A stretch of 64,000 nt of DNA from Sphingopyxis sp. DBS4 (GTDB lineage: Bacteria; Pseudomonadota; Alphaproteobacteria; Sphingomonadales; Sphingomonadaceae), in assembly GCF_024628865.1 (NCBI RefSeq), contig NZ_CP102384.1:1933001-1997000 (forward strand). The letters run 5' to 3'. Each line of letters starts with the position of its first letter. Position 1 is the first letter of the stretch. The translations under genes were made by a program, and so were the position numbers. A model generated the notes under the pieces. That model worked only from the letters and a program-made list of their open reading frames with translations. It had not been told where the DNA came from and ran no database searches. Below, piece after piece: positions 1 through 7,686 of this stretch.

Positions 1-213
1 GCGCAGGTCGCGCTCGCCTGGCTGCTCGCGCAGGGGGACGACATCGTGCCGATCCCCGGCACCAAGCGTCGCGCGACGATGGAGGACAGCGTCGCCGCCG
101 CCGACCTCACCCTGACCGCCGACGACCTCGCCGCGATCGAAGCCGCCGCGCCGGTGGGCGGGACGAGCGGTCCGCGCTATGGCGAGATGGGAATGCGGAT
201 GGTGCGGCTGTAG
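1..213 (+). CDS. Aldo/keto reductase, C-terminal fragment cut by the window edge
   Basis: The reading frame is open from the first base and ends at TAG 211-213, giving the last 70 residues of a protein whose start lies outside the window. The fragment begins with an ALAWLLAQ helix, followed by the [18 protein letters not shown] segment that lines the NADPH 2'-phosphate pocket of aldo/keto reductases, and ends with the usual [14 protein letters not shown] tail. Family members are about 330-residue cytosolic NADPH-dependent carbonyl reductases with a TIM-barrel fold. The substrate cannot be told from this piece. Confidence 0.85.
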   Translation, partial: AQVALAWLLAQGDDIVPIPGTKRRATMEDSVAAADLTLTADDLAAIEAAAPVGGTSGPRYGEMGMRMVRL

Positions 214-247
214 GGCTTCCGGGTTTCGACCGGGAGCGGACAGATAT

Positions 248-381
248 CCTCCCCGTGGCCAAAGGCCATGGGGAGGGGGACCGCTCGCGAAGCGAGTGGT
301 GGAGGGGCTGCGACGCCGCGCCATGGCCCCTCCGTCAGCCCTGCGGGCTGCCACCTCCCCATGGCTTCGCCACAGGGAGGA
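248..381. repeat. Cluster of small hairpins between two genes
   Basis: Four short inverted repeats lie side by side: CCTCCCC...GGGGAGG at 248-276, ACCGCTCGCGAAGCGAGTGGT at 280-300, CAGCCCTGCGGGCTG at 336-350 and CCTCCCC...GGGAGG at 354-381. The outer hairpins are also related to each other as a larger inverted repeat. The arrangement resembles a REP/BIME-type intergenic element. It could act as a bidirectional terminator between the convergent genes on either side, but there is no clear T-tract. Confidence 0.6.
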
Positions 382-411
382 TTTATGGCCACTTCCCACC
401 CCAAAGCCGCC

Positions 412-960
412 CTACCCCCTCCGGTCCAACCGCTCGCATAGTTCCTCGACCTTATCCCGAAGCTCGTGAAACCGCATCTGATCAAGCTTTTCGTGCAGCC
501 GCATGATCTCCAGCTCGGCGCGCAGGTTGATTTCATAATCCAGTTTCTCGGTCAGCCGGTCCTTCGCGGCCTGCCGGTTCTGGCTCATCATGATCACCGG
601 CGCCTGGATCGCAGCGAGCATCGACAGCATCAGGTTGAGGAAGATGAAGGGAAACGGGTCGAAGCTGAGCCCCAAACCCTCGAGCGCCTTCGAATTGATC
701 AGCATCCACACGAACAGCACGATCGCAAAGCCGATGATGAACCCCCACGAACCGCCGATCGCCGCGACACGGTCGGCCAGCCGTTCGCCGAAGCTCGTCT
801 GCGACGGATCGTCGTCGTCATCGCCGCCATCCGGGCTGCGGCTCGTCGGCGCGCGTTCGGCGATCGCAAGAATGACGCGCTGCTCGCCCCCGTCGAGTTG
901 GTCGTAAGCGCGGCCGAGCAGGCGCAGCGACAGGTCCGCGACTTTTTCCTCTTGATTCAT
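412..960 (-). CDS. DUF1003 family inner-membrane protein
   Basis: A 182-residue protein. A soluble N-terminal part carries an Asp-rich stretch (GGDDDDDPSQ near residue 45). Two hydrophobic segments follow (roughly 70-90 and 100-125: GFIIGFAIVLFVWMLI, FIFLNLMLSMLAAIQAPVIM), then a charged, probably coiled-coil C-terminus. The order TM-TM with an xxQAPVIMMSQNR exit is the DUF1003 signature; the function of the family is unknown. The start ATG at 960 lies 6 nt after the stop of the NnrU-like gene, so the two are very likely co-transcribed. Confidence 0.85.
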   Translation of the reverse strand: MNQEEKVADLSLRLLGRAYDQLDGGEQRVILAIAERAPTSRSPDGGDDDDDPSQTSFGERLADRVAAIGGSWGFIIGFAIVLFVWMLINSKALEGLGLSFDPFPFIFLNLMLSMLAAIQAPVIMMSQNRQAAKDRLTEKLDYEINLRAELEIMRLHEKLDQMRFHELRDKVEELCERLDRRG

Positions 961-966
961 CGCGCC

Positions 967-1668
967 CTATCCCACCCAGCGCCAGATCCCCGCGACCATA
1001 TAACCGAGCGCACCATGCGCCCAGGTCGCGGCGAGCCACAGCACTATTCCGCCAAACAAGGCATGTCCGCGCGGGATGGTGTCGCCCCATGGGGTAGTGC
1101 CCGCGACCTGCCGGGCGAAGGGAATGAAGCTCGTCCGCGCGGCCCAGTGCCGCCACGCATCGCCCATCAGACGCGCTTTCTTCGCGTCCTGCCCCGCCGA
1201 TCCGACGAGCGCGAGAAAGGCGATGATCGCTGACAGCGCAATCTGACCCGGCGTCGGCATCACCAGCCCATGCGCGAGCGCCCAGAGCGCAAAGCCCCAC
1301 ATCATCGGGTGGCGGGTGATCGCGAAGACCCCGCGCGGCGCGCCCTGCGCGCTCGCCGCCGCGCCCGGCGCGGGCAGCGCGGGATTGCCGATCAGCGACC
1401 CCATGAACAGGATGCTCGCGAGTAGCACGAGCAGCGAAGCGACCGCCCACAAGGGATCGCCGGCGGTCCACAGCGGCGGCTCGGGCGGCAGGCCGCGAAA
1501 CGCCTGCACCATCAGGATGAAGGTCGCGATCGCGACGACCGAATAGACGATCAGGAATCCGCGCTCGCCGAGCCCTCGCGCCAGCCCGTCGCGCAGCGGA
1601 TGCGACAAGGCGAAATGCGTGCCGACGAACAGCGCGCCGGTCGCGATCAGAAGCGAAATGGGCTGCAT
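967..1668 (-). CDS. NnrU family membrane protein
   Basis: A 233-residue integral membrane protein with about six hydrophobic segments. It carries the ITRHPMMWGFALWALAH motif near the middle, typical of the NnrU/isoprenylcysteine-methyltransferase-like membrane fold. NnrU was named for its link to nitrite and nitric oxide metabolism in rhizobia, but most homologues, including sphingomonad ones, have no denitrification genes nearby and their role is open. The start ATG at 1668 has a GGAGAGGA ribosome site just upstream. The gene is followed after 6 nt by the DUF1003 gene. Confidence 0.85.
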   Translation of the reverse strand: MQPISLLIATGALFVGTHFALSHPLRDGLARGLGERGFLIVYSVVAIATFILMVQAFRGLPPEPPLWTAGDPLWAVASLLVLLASILFMGSLIGNPALPAPGAAASAQGAPRGVFAITRHPMMWGFALWALAHGLVMPTPGQIALSAIIAFLALVGSAGQDAKKARLMGDAWRHWAARTSFIPFARQVAGTTPWGDTIPRGHALFGGIVLWLAATWAHGALGYMVAGIWRWVG

Positions 1669-1706
1669 CGGAGTCCTCTCCTCCCAGCGCCGCCGTCCAT
1701 TTCCTT

Positions 1707-1782
1707 GTCATCCCGGCGAAGACCGGGATCTCACCCGAGCGTAATATCGCTAGGTCGAGATCCCGGCCTTCGCCGGGATGAC
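1707..1782. repeat. Palindromic repeat, GTCATCCCGGCGAAG family
   Basis: An imperfect long inverted repeat. GTCATCCCGGCGAAGACCGG at 1707 pairs with its complement ending in CCGGGATGAC at 1782, with a short AT-richer loop between. The same arm family recurs at about 7558, 32449 and, as variants, elsewhere in the window. It sits between the divergent NnrU gene and the stop of the amidohydrolase-like gene. Confidence 0.8.
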
Positions 1783-1817
1783 GAAATGGGAAAAACAAAC
1801 GCTGCCATCACCTGTAA

Positions 1818-3254
1818 TCACCGATCATACGCCTTCGGCAACGCGCCTTCCTCGGGCGTCAGATACCGGTCGCGCAGGCGGTCCTGGCGCGTCGTCAGCG
1901 ACTGGCGCTTGCCGTCGATCCATATCTGCACCGGGCGGCTGCCGAGTTCGAGCGGATCATGATCCCAGATCACGACGTCGCCGGCGCGGCCCGGTTTCAG
2001 CGAGCCGATGCTGCCCTCCATCCCCACCGCGCGCGCCGGGGCGCTGGTGATCGCGGCAAAGGCCTGATCCCACGTCAGCCCGCTCGCACCCGGCAGCTTC
2101 GTCAGGCCGACGAGGTTGCCCGCATATTGGGTGGTATAGCCCATCTTGTGCGCATCGTCGTCGTCGAAGACGCCGACCGACACATCGACCCCGGCCGCCT
2201 CCAGCCGCCCAGCGTTCGACTGGGTCGCACCCAGCCGCTCGAAACTGTCGGGCAGGTCGCTGAGCGGCGAGACGATCGCCGGCACTTTCGCCGCCGCAAT
2301 CTCGCGCGCGACGAGCCAGCCTTCGGTCGCCCCGACGAGAACGAGTTTCAGCGCGGGAAAATCTCCCTTCAGCTTCAGCACGTTCAATATGTCGGCGGCG
2401 CGGTCGACGCGGACGAATAGCGGCGTCGCGCCGTTGATCACCCGCACCAGCGCCTCGGCGTCGGCGCGCTGGATCATCGCGTCATTGCCCCATTCGGCGA
2501 GCGTCGCGGGATTACGGGCATAGCTGCGCGCGGCGAGCAACTGCTCGCGGAACAGCAGGAAGGTCGCGGCGCGGCTGCCGCCCGCTTTCGCCGACCCATC
2601 CTCGCCGAAGGCGACGAACTGCAGCGCGCGCGGTTTCGTCACCATGTCCATGTCGTCGGCAAGGTCGACGACTGCGCCCTGCCCGGCGAACAAATTGCTG
2701 CTGTCCCCCGGCGCGACGATCGCGCGGGTGACGCCCGCGGCACGATTGACCGCGACCGGCGAGCCCATCGGGTTGAGCGCGGGCGCGATGTCGAGCCCCG
2801 CCGAAAAGCGCGACCGGCTTGCCGAACGGTCGTTGCTGCCCGCCACCGAATCGACCTCGACCAGCCCGACACGGCTGAACGCCGCGACGATGCCGGGGGT
2901 GACGTAGCGGCCCTGCGCGTCGACGCTTTCGACGCCCACGGGCACCGCGACACCGCGCCCGGCGGCAACGACCTTGCCGCCGCGCACGACGACGGTGCCG
3001 CCCTCGACCGGCGCGCTGCCGTCGCCGATGACGAGTTTCGCGTTGGTGATGGCGATATCCTGCGCCTGCGCCGGCGCAGCAAACGCCAAGGCCGCAACCA
3101 ACGCGCTTCCTAACGCCCCCGTGCCCCTGCGAAGGCAGGGGCCCATCTCCGGACCTACCGGCCCGGCGGTGAGCGAACGAGAGCGCAGATGATGGGCCCC
3201 TGCCTTCGCAGGGGCGCGCGCGGTGAAGGAAAAGATGTTCAGGAGCGCGCTCAT
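1818..3254 (-). CDS. Amidohydrolase-like periplasmic protein lacking the HxH metal motif
   Basis: A 478-residue protein starting at ATG 3254, which overlaps the upstream amidohydrolase stop (ATGA, 3251-3254) and has a GAGGGGG ribosome site. The C-terminal half (AITSAPARAVGMEGSIGSLKPGRAGDVVIWDHDPL) and the VTPGI turn place it in the amidohydrolase superfamily. Where active members have TPGxIDxHxH, this one reads TPGIVAAFSRVG, and no equivalent metal-binding His pair is seen. It is therefore probably a non-catalytic or altered paralogue partnering the preceding gene. Residues 13-45 are encoded by a palindromic repeat placed ahead of a normal signal-peptide core (residues 46-64, ending AQA). Met37 (3146), inside the repeat, is an alternative start but lacks a well-spaced ribosome site. 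Confidence 0.85.
   Translation of the reverse strand: MSALLNIFSFTARAPAKAGAHHLRSRSLTAGPVGPEMGPCLRRGTGALGSALVAALAFAAPAQAQDIAITNAKLVIGDGSAPVEGGTVVVRGGKVVAAGRGVAVPVGVESVDAQGRYVTPGIVAAFSRVGLVEVDSVAGSNDRSASRSRFSAGLDIAPALNPMGSPVAVNRAAGVTRAIVAPGDSSNLFAGQGAVVDLADDMDMVTKPRALQFVAFGEDGSAKAGGSRAATFLLFREQLLAARSYARNPATLAEWGNDAMIQRADAEALVRVINGATPLFVRVDRAADILNVLKLKGDFPALKLVLVGATEGWLVAREIAAAKVPAIVSPLSDLPDSFERLGATQSNAGRLEAAGVDVSVGVFDDDDAHKMGYTTQYAGNLVGLTKLPGASGLTWDQAFAAITSAPARAVGMEGSIGSLKPGRAGDVVIWDHDPLELGSRPVQIWIDGKRQSLTTRQDRLRDRYLTPEEGALPKAYDR
3121..3218. repeat. Palindromic repeat embedded in a coding sequence
   Basis: GTGCCCCTGCGAAGGCAGGG (3121 onward) and GGGCCCCTGCCTTCGCAGGG (ending near 3214) are near-perfect inverted arms around an irregular centre, the same design as the intergenic repeats of the window. 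Here the element is read in frame on the minus strand as part of the N-terminus of the degenerate amidohydrolase, between the initiator region and the hydrophobic core of the signal peptide. The reading frame stays open through it. Confidence 0.8.
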
Positions 3255-4675
3255 TTCACATCCCCCTCGCCCGGCTGCCCCAGCTCGAAGTCGGTCACCG
3301 GCCGCCGTTTCGGATCGTTCGCGTCGAACATCAGCGCGCCGTCGATCCAGACTTTTTCGGGGCGGGTATAGACGCTGAACGGATTGCCGTTCCACAGCAC
3401 GACGTCGGCCATCTTGCCGGGTTTCAGGCTGCCGATCTTGTCGGCCAGGCCGATCGCCTTCGCGGGATTGATGCCGAGCCAGGTCCACGCCTGCTCGTCG
3501 CTGATCTGCATCCCCATGCGGCGCCCGGCGGCGAGCGCCTTGGCGGCTTCCTGGTTGAGGCGCTGGATCTGGTTCGCGTCGTCCGAATGGACGACCGTGC
3601 AGGCCCCCGCTTTGTACACCAGCGCGATATTCTCGGGCACCGAATCATAGGCTTCCATCTTGAAGCCCCACCAGTCGGCCCACATCGCGACGCAGATGTC
3701 CTCCTTCTTGAGCAGGTCGGCGATCTTGTAGGCTTCGACCGCGTGGTGAAAGGCCGAAACCTTGTAGCCGAACTCGTGGCTCATATCGATGACGTTCGCC
3801 ATTTCGTCGGCGCGATAACAATGGTTCTGGATCAGAATCTCGCCCGACAGCACGCCCGCCAGCGTTTCCATCGCCAGATCGCGGTCGACGGCTTTCCCCT
3901 CGTCGAGTTTCTTCTTGTAAGCGACCGCTTTCGCCCAGGTCTGGCGGTCGACCGCCATATTGCCCATGCGGGTCGAGGGCATCCGGCCCTTGTTGCCATA
4001 GACGCGCTTCGGATTCTCGCCGCACGCCATCTTGAGACCATAGGGCGCGCCGGGGAATTTCATCCCCTGCACCGTGCGCGCGGGCACATTCTTGAGTACG
4101 ACCGAGCGGCCGCCCATCAGGTTCGCGCTGCCCGGCAGGATTTCGAGCGTCGTGATGCCGCCATTGACGAGCGCGCGGGTAAAGCCCGGATCCTGCGGCC
4201 AGACGCTGTGCTCGGCCCAAACCTCGGGCGTCACCGGGCTCGTCGCCTCATTGCCGTCCGAAAGGCCCTCGACGCCCGGGCTCGGATAGTCGCCGAGGTG
4301 GCTGTGGATGTCGATCACGCCGGGGGTCAGAAATTTGCCCGTCCCGTCATAGACGTCGGCGTCGGTCGGCAAGTCCATGTCGGGGCCGCCGAGCGACAGT
4401 ATCTTGCCGCTCGACAGGACGATCGAGCCATGGTCGATCCGTCCGCCCTCGCCGTCGAAGATGGTGACGTTTCTCACCACCGTCAGGCGCGAGGGATAGG
4501 GCTTGTAGGTCGAGGGATAGGGATCCTTGTCGAACCGCGCCGGCCGGTCGACCGCCGCCGTCGCGGCCGGCTTGTCGCTCGCCGATTTCGCTTCGGTTCC
4601 CGTCGCCGCGCAGCCGACGAGCGCCAGCGACACCGCGGCGAGCAGCCCGCCCTTCACGCCCCCGATCATCGTCAT
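3251..4675 (-). CDS. Amidohydrolase family lipoprotein, probable metal-dependent peptidase-like hydrolase
   Basis: A 474-residue protein. A lipoprotein signal is seen (lipobox ALVGC, Cys22), so the enzyme is probably anchored facing the periplasm. The amidohydrolase fold begins with RNVTIFDGEGG, and the first two metal ligands are H124 and H126 in GVIDIHSHLGD. Other candidate ligands are the His residues in IQNHCYR and SAFHHAVE and the Asp in VVHSDDANQ. It ends with the PGKMADVVLWNGNPF strand of the family. ATG 4675 overlaps the stop of the POT transporter (ATGA), and its own stop overlaps the next amidohydrolase-like gene. The operon context suggests action on peptides or cyclic amides taken up with the transporter; the substrate is not known. 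Confidence 0.9.
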   Translation of the reverse strand: MTMIGGVKGGLLAAVSLALVGCAATGTEAKSASDKPAATAAVDRPARFDKDPYPSTYKPYPSRLTVVRNVTIFDGEGGRIDHGSIVLSSGKILSLGGPDMDLPTDADVYDGTGKFLTPGVIDIHSHLGDYPSPGVEGLSDGNEATSPVTPEVWAEHSVWPQDPGFTRALVNGGITTLEILPGSANLMGGRSVVLKNVPARTVQGMKFPGAPYGLKMACGENPKRVYGNKGRMPSTRMGNMAVDRQTWAKAVAYKKKLDEGKAVDRDLAMETLAGVLSGEILIQNHCYRADEMANVIDMSHEFGYKVSAFHHAVEAYKIADLLKKEDICVAMWADWWGFKMEAYDSVPENIALVYKAGACTVVHSDDANQIQRLNQEAAKALAAGRRMGMQISDEQAWTWLGINPAKAIGLADKIGSLKPGKMADVVLWNGNPFSVYTRPEKVWIDGALMFDANDPKRRPVTDFELGQPGEGDVK

Positions 4676-6318
4676 GCCCCCCTGGGTTCAGGATGGACCC
4701 CCGCGGCCTGCGCTTCGCCAAGCTCGCTCTCGCCGGCCACCGCGTCCTGGCGATCGCGCAGCGTATCGAGATGCATCCACTTCTTCACGATCGGCGACAG
4801 CGCCAGCACGACGATGCTGACGCCGATCGTGATCAGGCCGATCTCCTGATAGATGGCGAGCGTCGCTTCCTTGGTCATGTCGCCGCTCTCGCCGCCGGTC
4901 GCTTCGCCGATCTTGCCAGCGACGAAATTGCCGACCGCGGTCATGTAGAACCAGGCCCCCATGATCAGCGAGGCGAGGAAGCTCGGCGCCAGCCGGTTCA
5001 TCGCGCTGAGCCCGACGGGCGACAGGCAAAGCTCGCCGGTCGTGTGGAGCATATAGAGCAGGAAGACGAAGAGCACCGGCGTCGCCACTTCGGGACCGAC
5101 GCTGTTCGCGCCCCAGACGAAGACGAGGAAGCCCGCGCCGACCTGCGCCAGCGCCAGCGCGAACTTCGCGGGCGCCGACGGCTCGAGCCCGCGCTTGCCG
5201 AGCCATTGCCACAGCGCGGCGAACATCGGCGCGAACAGGATGATGTAGATGGGGTTGATCGACTGGAACACCGACGCGGGCACGCCGCCCTTGTCGACAT
5301 AGCGGTCGGTGTAGAGGTTGAAGCTGCCGCCCGCCTGTTCGAACAGCCCCCAGAACAGCGGGTTCAGCGCGATCAGGAAGAGGATCGCGAACATGCGCTC
5401 GCGCGGCTCCTTGTCGAGCTTGAAACTCTCGTAGAGGACATAGCCGAGCAGCGCGACGCCCGAGACGATCAGCAGATTCTGGATGACGCCCTGATATTGG
5501 ACGAGCGCCCACATCACCGCAACCGCGGCGAGGCCGATGCCGTAGATCGCGAATTCCTTCTGCCGCGCAAGCGGCGCGGGGGCTTCGCCGGCGCCGAGCA
5601 GCACCTTCTTGCCGAGCACGAAGACGATCAGCCCCGCGACCATGCCGATACCCGCGAGACCGAAGCCATAGGACCAGCCGATCTTCTGCCCCAGATAGCC
5701 GACGAGGATCGTGCCGAGCGCGGCGCCGACATTAATCCCCATGTAGAAGATGGTGTAAGCGGCGTCGCGGCGCAGGTCGGTCAGGCGATAGAGCTGGCCG
5801 ACCATCACCGAAATATTGGCTTTCAGGAAGCCCGAACCGACGATGATCAGCGCGAGCGCGAGCCAGAAGATGTTGATCGCGCCGTCGGCCTGCTTGGTCG
5901 CGGCGTCGGTGATGCCGTGATCACCCTCGAACGCCATGAACAAATGGCCGAGCGCGAGCAGCACGCCGCCGAACAGCACCGCCTTGCGCTGCCCCAGATA
6001 GCGGTCGGCGAGATAGCCGCCGAGCACCGGGGTGATATAGACGAGCGCGGTATAGGCGCCATAGATCAGGTTCGCCTTGCCGTCCGAAAACAGCCAGTGC
6101 TGCGTCAGGTAGAAGATCAGCAGCGCCCGCATCCCGTAATAGGAAAAACGCTCCCACATCTCGGCGAAGAAGAGCATGTAGAGGCCCTTGGGATGGCCCG
6201 CGAATTCGGGTTTCTTGCTACCCGCGATCAGCGCGCCGATGCTGAGGAATAGCGCGAGAAGGACGAGCGCGATGACCGCGATCCAATCCCCTTCATTCCA
6301 CAAGGCCATATCTTTCAT
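4672..6318 (-). CDS. POT (PTR2) family proton-dependent oligopeptide transporter
   Basis: A 548-residue inner-membrane protein with about 14 hydrophobic segments. The start MKDMALWNEG at 6318 is preferred over in-frame codons further upstream because AAGGGA lies at ribosome-site distance. The proton-coupling motif ExxER is present as EMWERFSYYG (residues 53-62), followed by GGYLADRYLGQRKAVLFGG; TGELCLSPVGLSAMNRLAP near the C-terminal third is another family block. POT proteins import di- and tripeptides with protons. The gene is the first of a three-gene operon, joined by 4-nt overlaps, with two amidohydrolase-superfamily proteins. That pairing suggests peptide uptake coupled to hydrolysis. 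Confidence 0.93.
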   Translation of the reverse strand: MKDMALWNEGDWIAVIALVLLALFLSIGALIAGSKKPEFAGHPKGLYMLFFAEMWERFSYYGMRALLIFYLTQHWLFSDGKANLIYGAYTALVYITPVLGGYLADRYLGQRKAVLFGGVLLALGHLFMAFEGDHGITDAATKQADGAINIFWLALALIIVGSGFLKANISVMVGQLYRLTDLRRDAAYTIFYMGINVGAALGTILVGYLGQKIGWSYGFGLAGIGMVAGLIVFVLGKKVLLGAGEAPAPLARQKEFAIYGIGLAAVAVMWALVQYQGVIQNLLIVSGVALLGYVLYESFKLDKEPRERMFAILFLIALNPLFWGLFEQAGGSFNLYTDRYVDKGGVPASVFQSINPIYIILFAPMFAALWQWLGKRGLEPSAPAKFALALAQVGAGFLVFVWGANSVGPEVATPVLFVFLLYMLHTTGELCLSPVGLSAMNRLAPSFLASLIMGAWFYMTAVGNFVAGKIGEATGGESGDMTKEATLAIYQEIGLITIGVSIVVLALSPIVKKWMHLDTLRDRQDAVAGESELGEAQAAGVHPEPRGA

Positions 6319-6450
6319 GCGATTGCGTCCCTTACCCCGATTGTCGTGTCTGCGGCGTTTTTTGCCGCGCATATCGGGCAACCTAGCGCGAAAATTGCGC
6401 AAGGGAAGAATCTAATTGCGCGTGAAACCATGTCGGCCGCCGTGAATTTA

Positions 6451-6467
6451 TTGCGAACCGTTCGCAA
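6451..6467. promoter_or_regulatory. Perfect palindrome TTGCGAA-CCG-TTCGCAA, candidate operator
   Basis: Two 7-bp arms are exact inverted complements with a 3-bp centre. The site lies in the divergent gap between the POT operon and the nitroreductase, 39 bp before the nitroreductase ATG, where an operator near a promoter would be expected. The regulator is unknown; the GntR-type gene just downstream of the nitroreductase is one candidate. Confidence 0.5.
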
Positions 6468-6506
6468 CACTTGCGCCGCGGCGGAAAGACGCCCAAAGGA
6501 CGCCCC

Positions 6507-7088
6507 ATGTTCAACGACACCTCCTCGCTCCGCTCGCACCTTGCCACCCGCCGCTCGGGCAAGGCGCGCGACATGGTCGCGCCCGGTCCCGACGCCGCGA
6601 CCCTGCGCACCATCATCGCGCTCGCGCTGCGCACCCCCGATCACGGCAAGCTCGCGCCGTGGCGGATCGTGACGGTCGCCGACGACCAGCGGGATGCGTT
6701 CGCCCAATTGCTCAAGCAGGCGTGGGTCGATGAAAACCCCGGCGCCGCGGGCATGGACCTGTCGGCGCTCGATCAGTTCGCGCATCAGGCCCCCACCCTG
6801 CTCGTGCTGCTCTCGACCCCGGTCACCGACAGCAAGATTCCGCTGTGGGAGCAGCAGATGTCGGCGGGCGCAGTCGGCATGAACCTGCTCCACGCCGCGC
6901 ACGCGCATGGCTTCGTGGGAAGCTGGCTGACGGGCTGGGCCGCCTATAGCCCCGCGGTCGCCCGTGCCTTCGGCGCCCACGCGGGCGACACGATCGTCGG
7001 CTATTTCTTCCTCGGCACGGCGGGCGCCGACCTTTCCGAACGGCCGCGCCCGGAATATGACGATGTCGTGAGCGCCTGGGACATATAA
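6507..7088 (+). CDS. Nitroreductase family flavoprotein
   Basis: A 193-residue protein, the usual size of single-domain nitroreductases. The start at 6507 (MFNDTSSLRSHLATRRS) follows AAAGGA and fits the family's short N-terminus ending in the FMN-contacting Arg-Ser. The block LRTPDHGKLAPWRIV is the FMN-binding region. MSAGAVGMNLLHAAHAHGFVGSWLTGW is the dimer helix region, and GYFFLGT the final strand. Members reduce nitroaromatics, quinones or flavins with NAD(P)H in the cytosol; the physiological substrate is unknown. It reads toward the GntR gene 70 nt downstream. Confidence 0.9.
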   Translation: MFNDTSSLRSHLATRRSGKARDMVAPGPDAATLRTIIALALRTPDHGKLAPWRIVTVADDQRDAFAQLLKQAWVDENPGAAGMDLSALDQFAHQAPTLLVLLSTPVTDSKIPLWEQQMSAGAVGMNLLHAAHAHGFVGSWLTGWAAYSPAVARAFGAHAGDTIVGYFFLGTAGADLSERPRPEYDDVVSAWDI

Positions 7089-7142
7089 TATCAAACGAGG
7101 GCTCTGTTACCTAATATCCTGATTTGACTGTGCTGCTGTCTT

Positions 7143-7160
7143 ATGGCATTAAGGCGCCAT
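7143..7160. promoter_or_regulatory. Short inverted repeat over the GntR gene start
   Basis: ATGGC (7143-7147) and GCCAT (7156-7160) form a small inverted repeat that ends within the start codon of the GntR-type gene. A position like this would allow autorepression. The arms are short, so chance is a real alternative. Confidence 0.25.
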
Positions 7161-7506
7161 GCTCGATCAATCCAAACCCGTGTATCAGCGTCTGCGCGAC
7201 ACCATCGCCAACGCGATTCTCGACGGCACCTACCGCGATGGCGACATGCTGCCCTCGGTGCGGTCGCTCGCCGCCGAGGAAGGCGCCAATCCGCTGACGG
7301 TCGCCAAGGCCTATCAGACCTTTCAGGACGAGGCGCTGGTCACGGTGAAGCGCGGCGTCGGCATGTTCGTCGCCGAGGGCGCGACCGACCGGCTGCGCGA
7401 CCTGATGCGCGAGGATTTCCTGACCAACATCTGGCCCCCCGTCGCCCAGCAGATGCGCCGCATCGGGTTGGATGCGCGCGAACTGCTCGACCTGAGCGAG
7501 GCGTAA
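7159..7506 (+). CDS. GntR family transcriptional regulator, YtrA-type
   Basis: A 115-residue protein made almost only of the GntR winged helix-turn-helix: PVYQRLRDTIANAILDGTYRDGDMLPSVRSLAAEEGANPLTVAKAYQTFQDEALVTVKRGVGMFVAEGA, followed by a short helical tail of about 40 residues. This compact design is that of the YtrA subfamily, whose members usually sit beside ABC transporter genes and repress them. No such transporter is adjacent here. The upstream nitroreductase (70 nt away, same strand) is the only obvious neighbour target, so the regulon is unknown. Confidence 0.9.
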   Translation: MLDQSKPVYQRLRDTIANAILDGTYRDGDMLPSVRSLAAEEGANPLTVAKAYQTFQDEALVTVKRGVGMFVAEGATDRLRDLMREDFLTNIWPPVAQQMRRIGLDARELLDLSEA

Positions 7507-7557
7507 GCCTAACGGCGGGTTTCGACCGATTGAGGACGCCCGGCATCTCCTAACTTT

Positions 7558-7634
7558 GTCATCCCCGCGAAAGCGGGGACCCAGAGCGTGCGTCGGCTAA
7601 CCCCACACTGGGTTCCCGCTTTCGCGGGAATGAC
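7558..7634. repeat. Palindromic repeat, GTCATCCCCGCGAAAG family
   Basis: GTCATCCCCGCGAAAGCGGG at 7558 is mirrored by CCCGCTTTCGCGGGAATGAC ending at 7634. It lies between the convergent GntR and TPR-lipoprotein genes. The element shares its outer arms with those at 1707 and 32449. Confidence 0.85.
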
Positions 7635-7686
7635 GAAAGTGGGGAGTGTCCGCTCTCCACCCCAAAGCCGCCAGCCGCAGCCTGCC

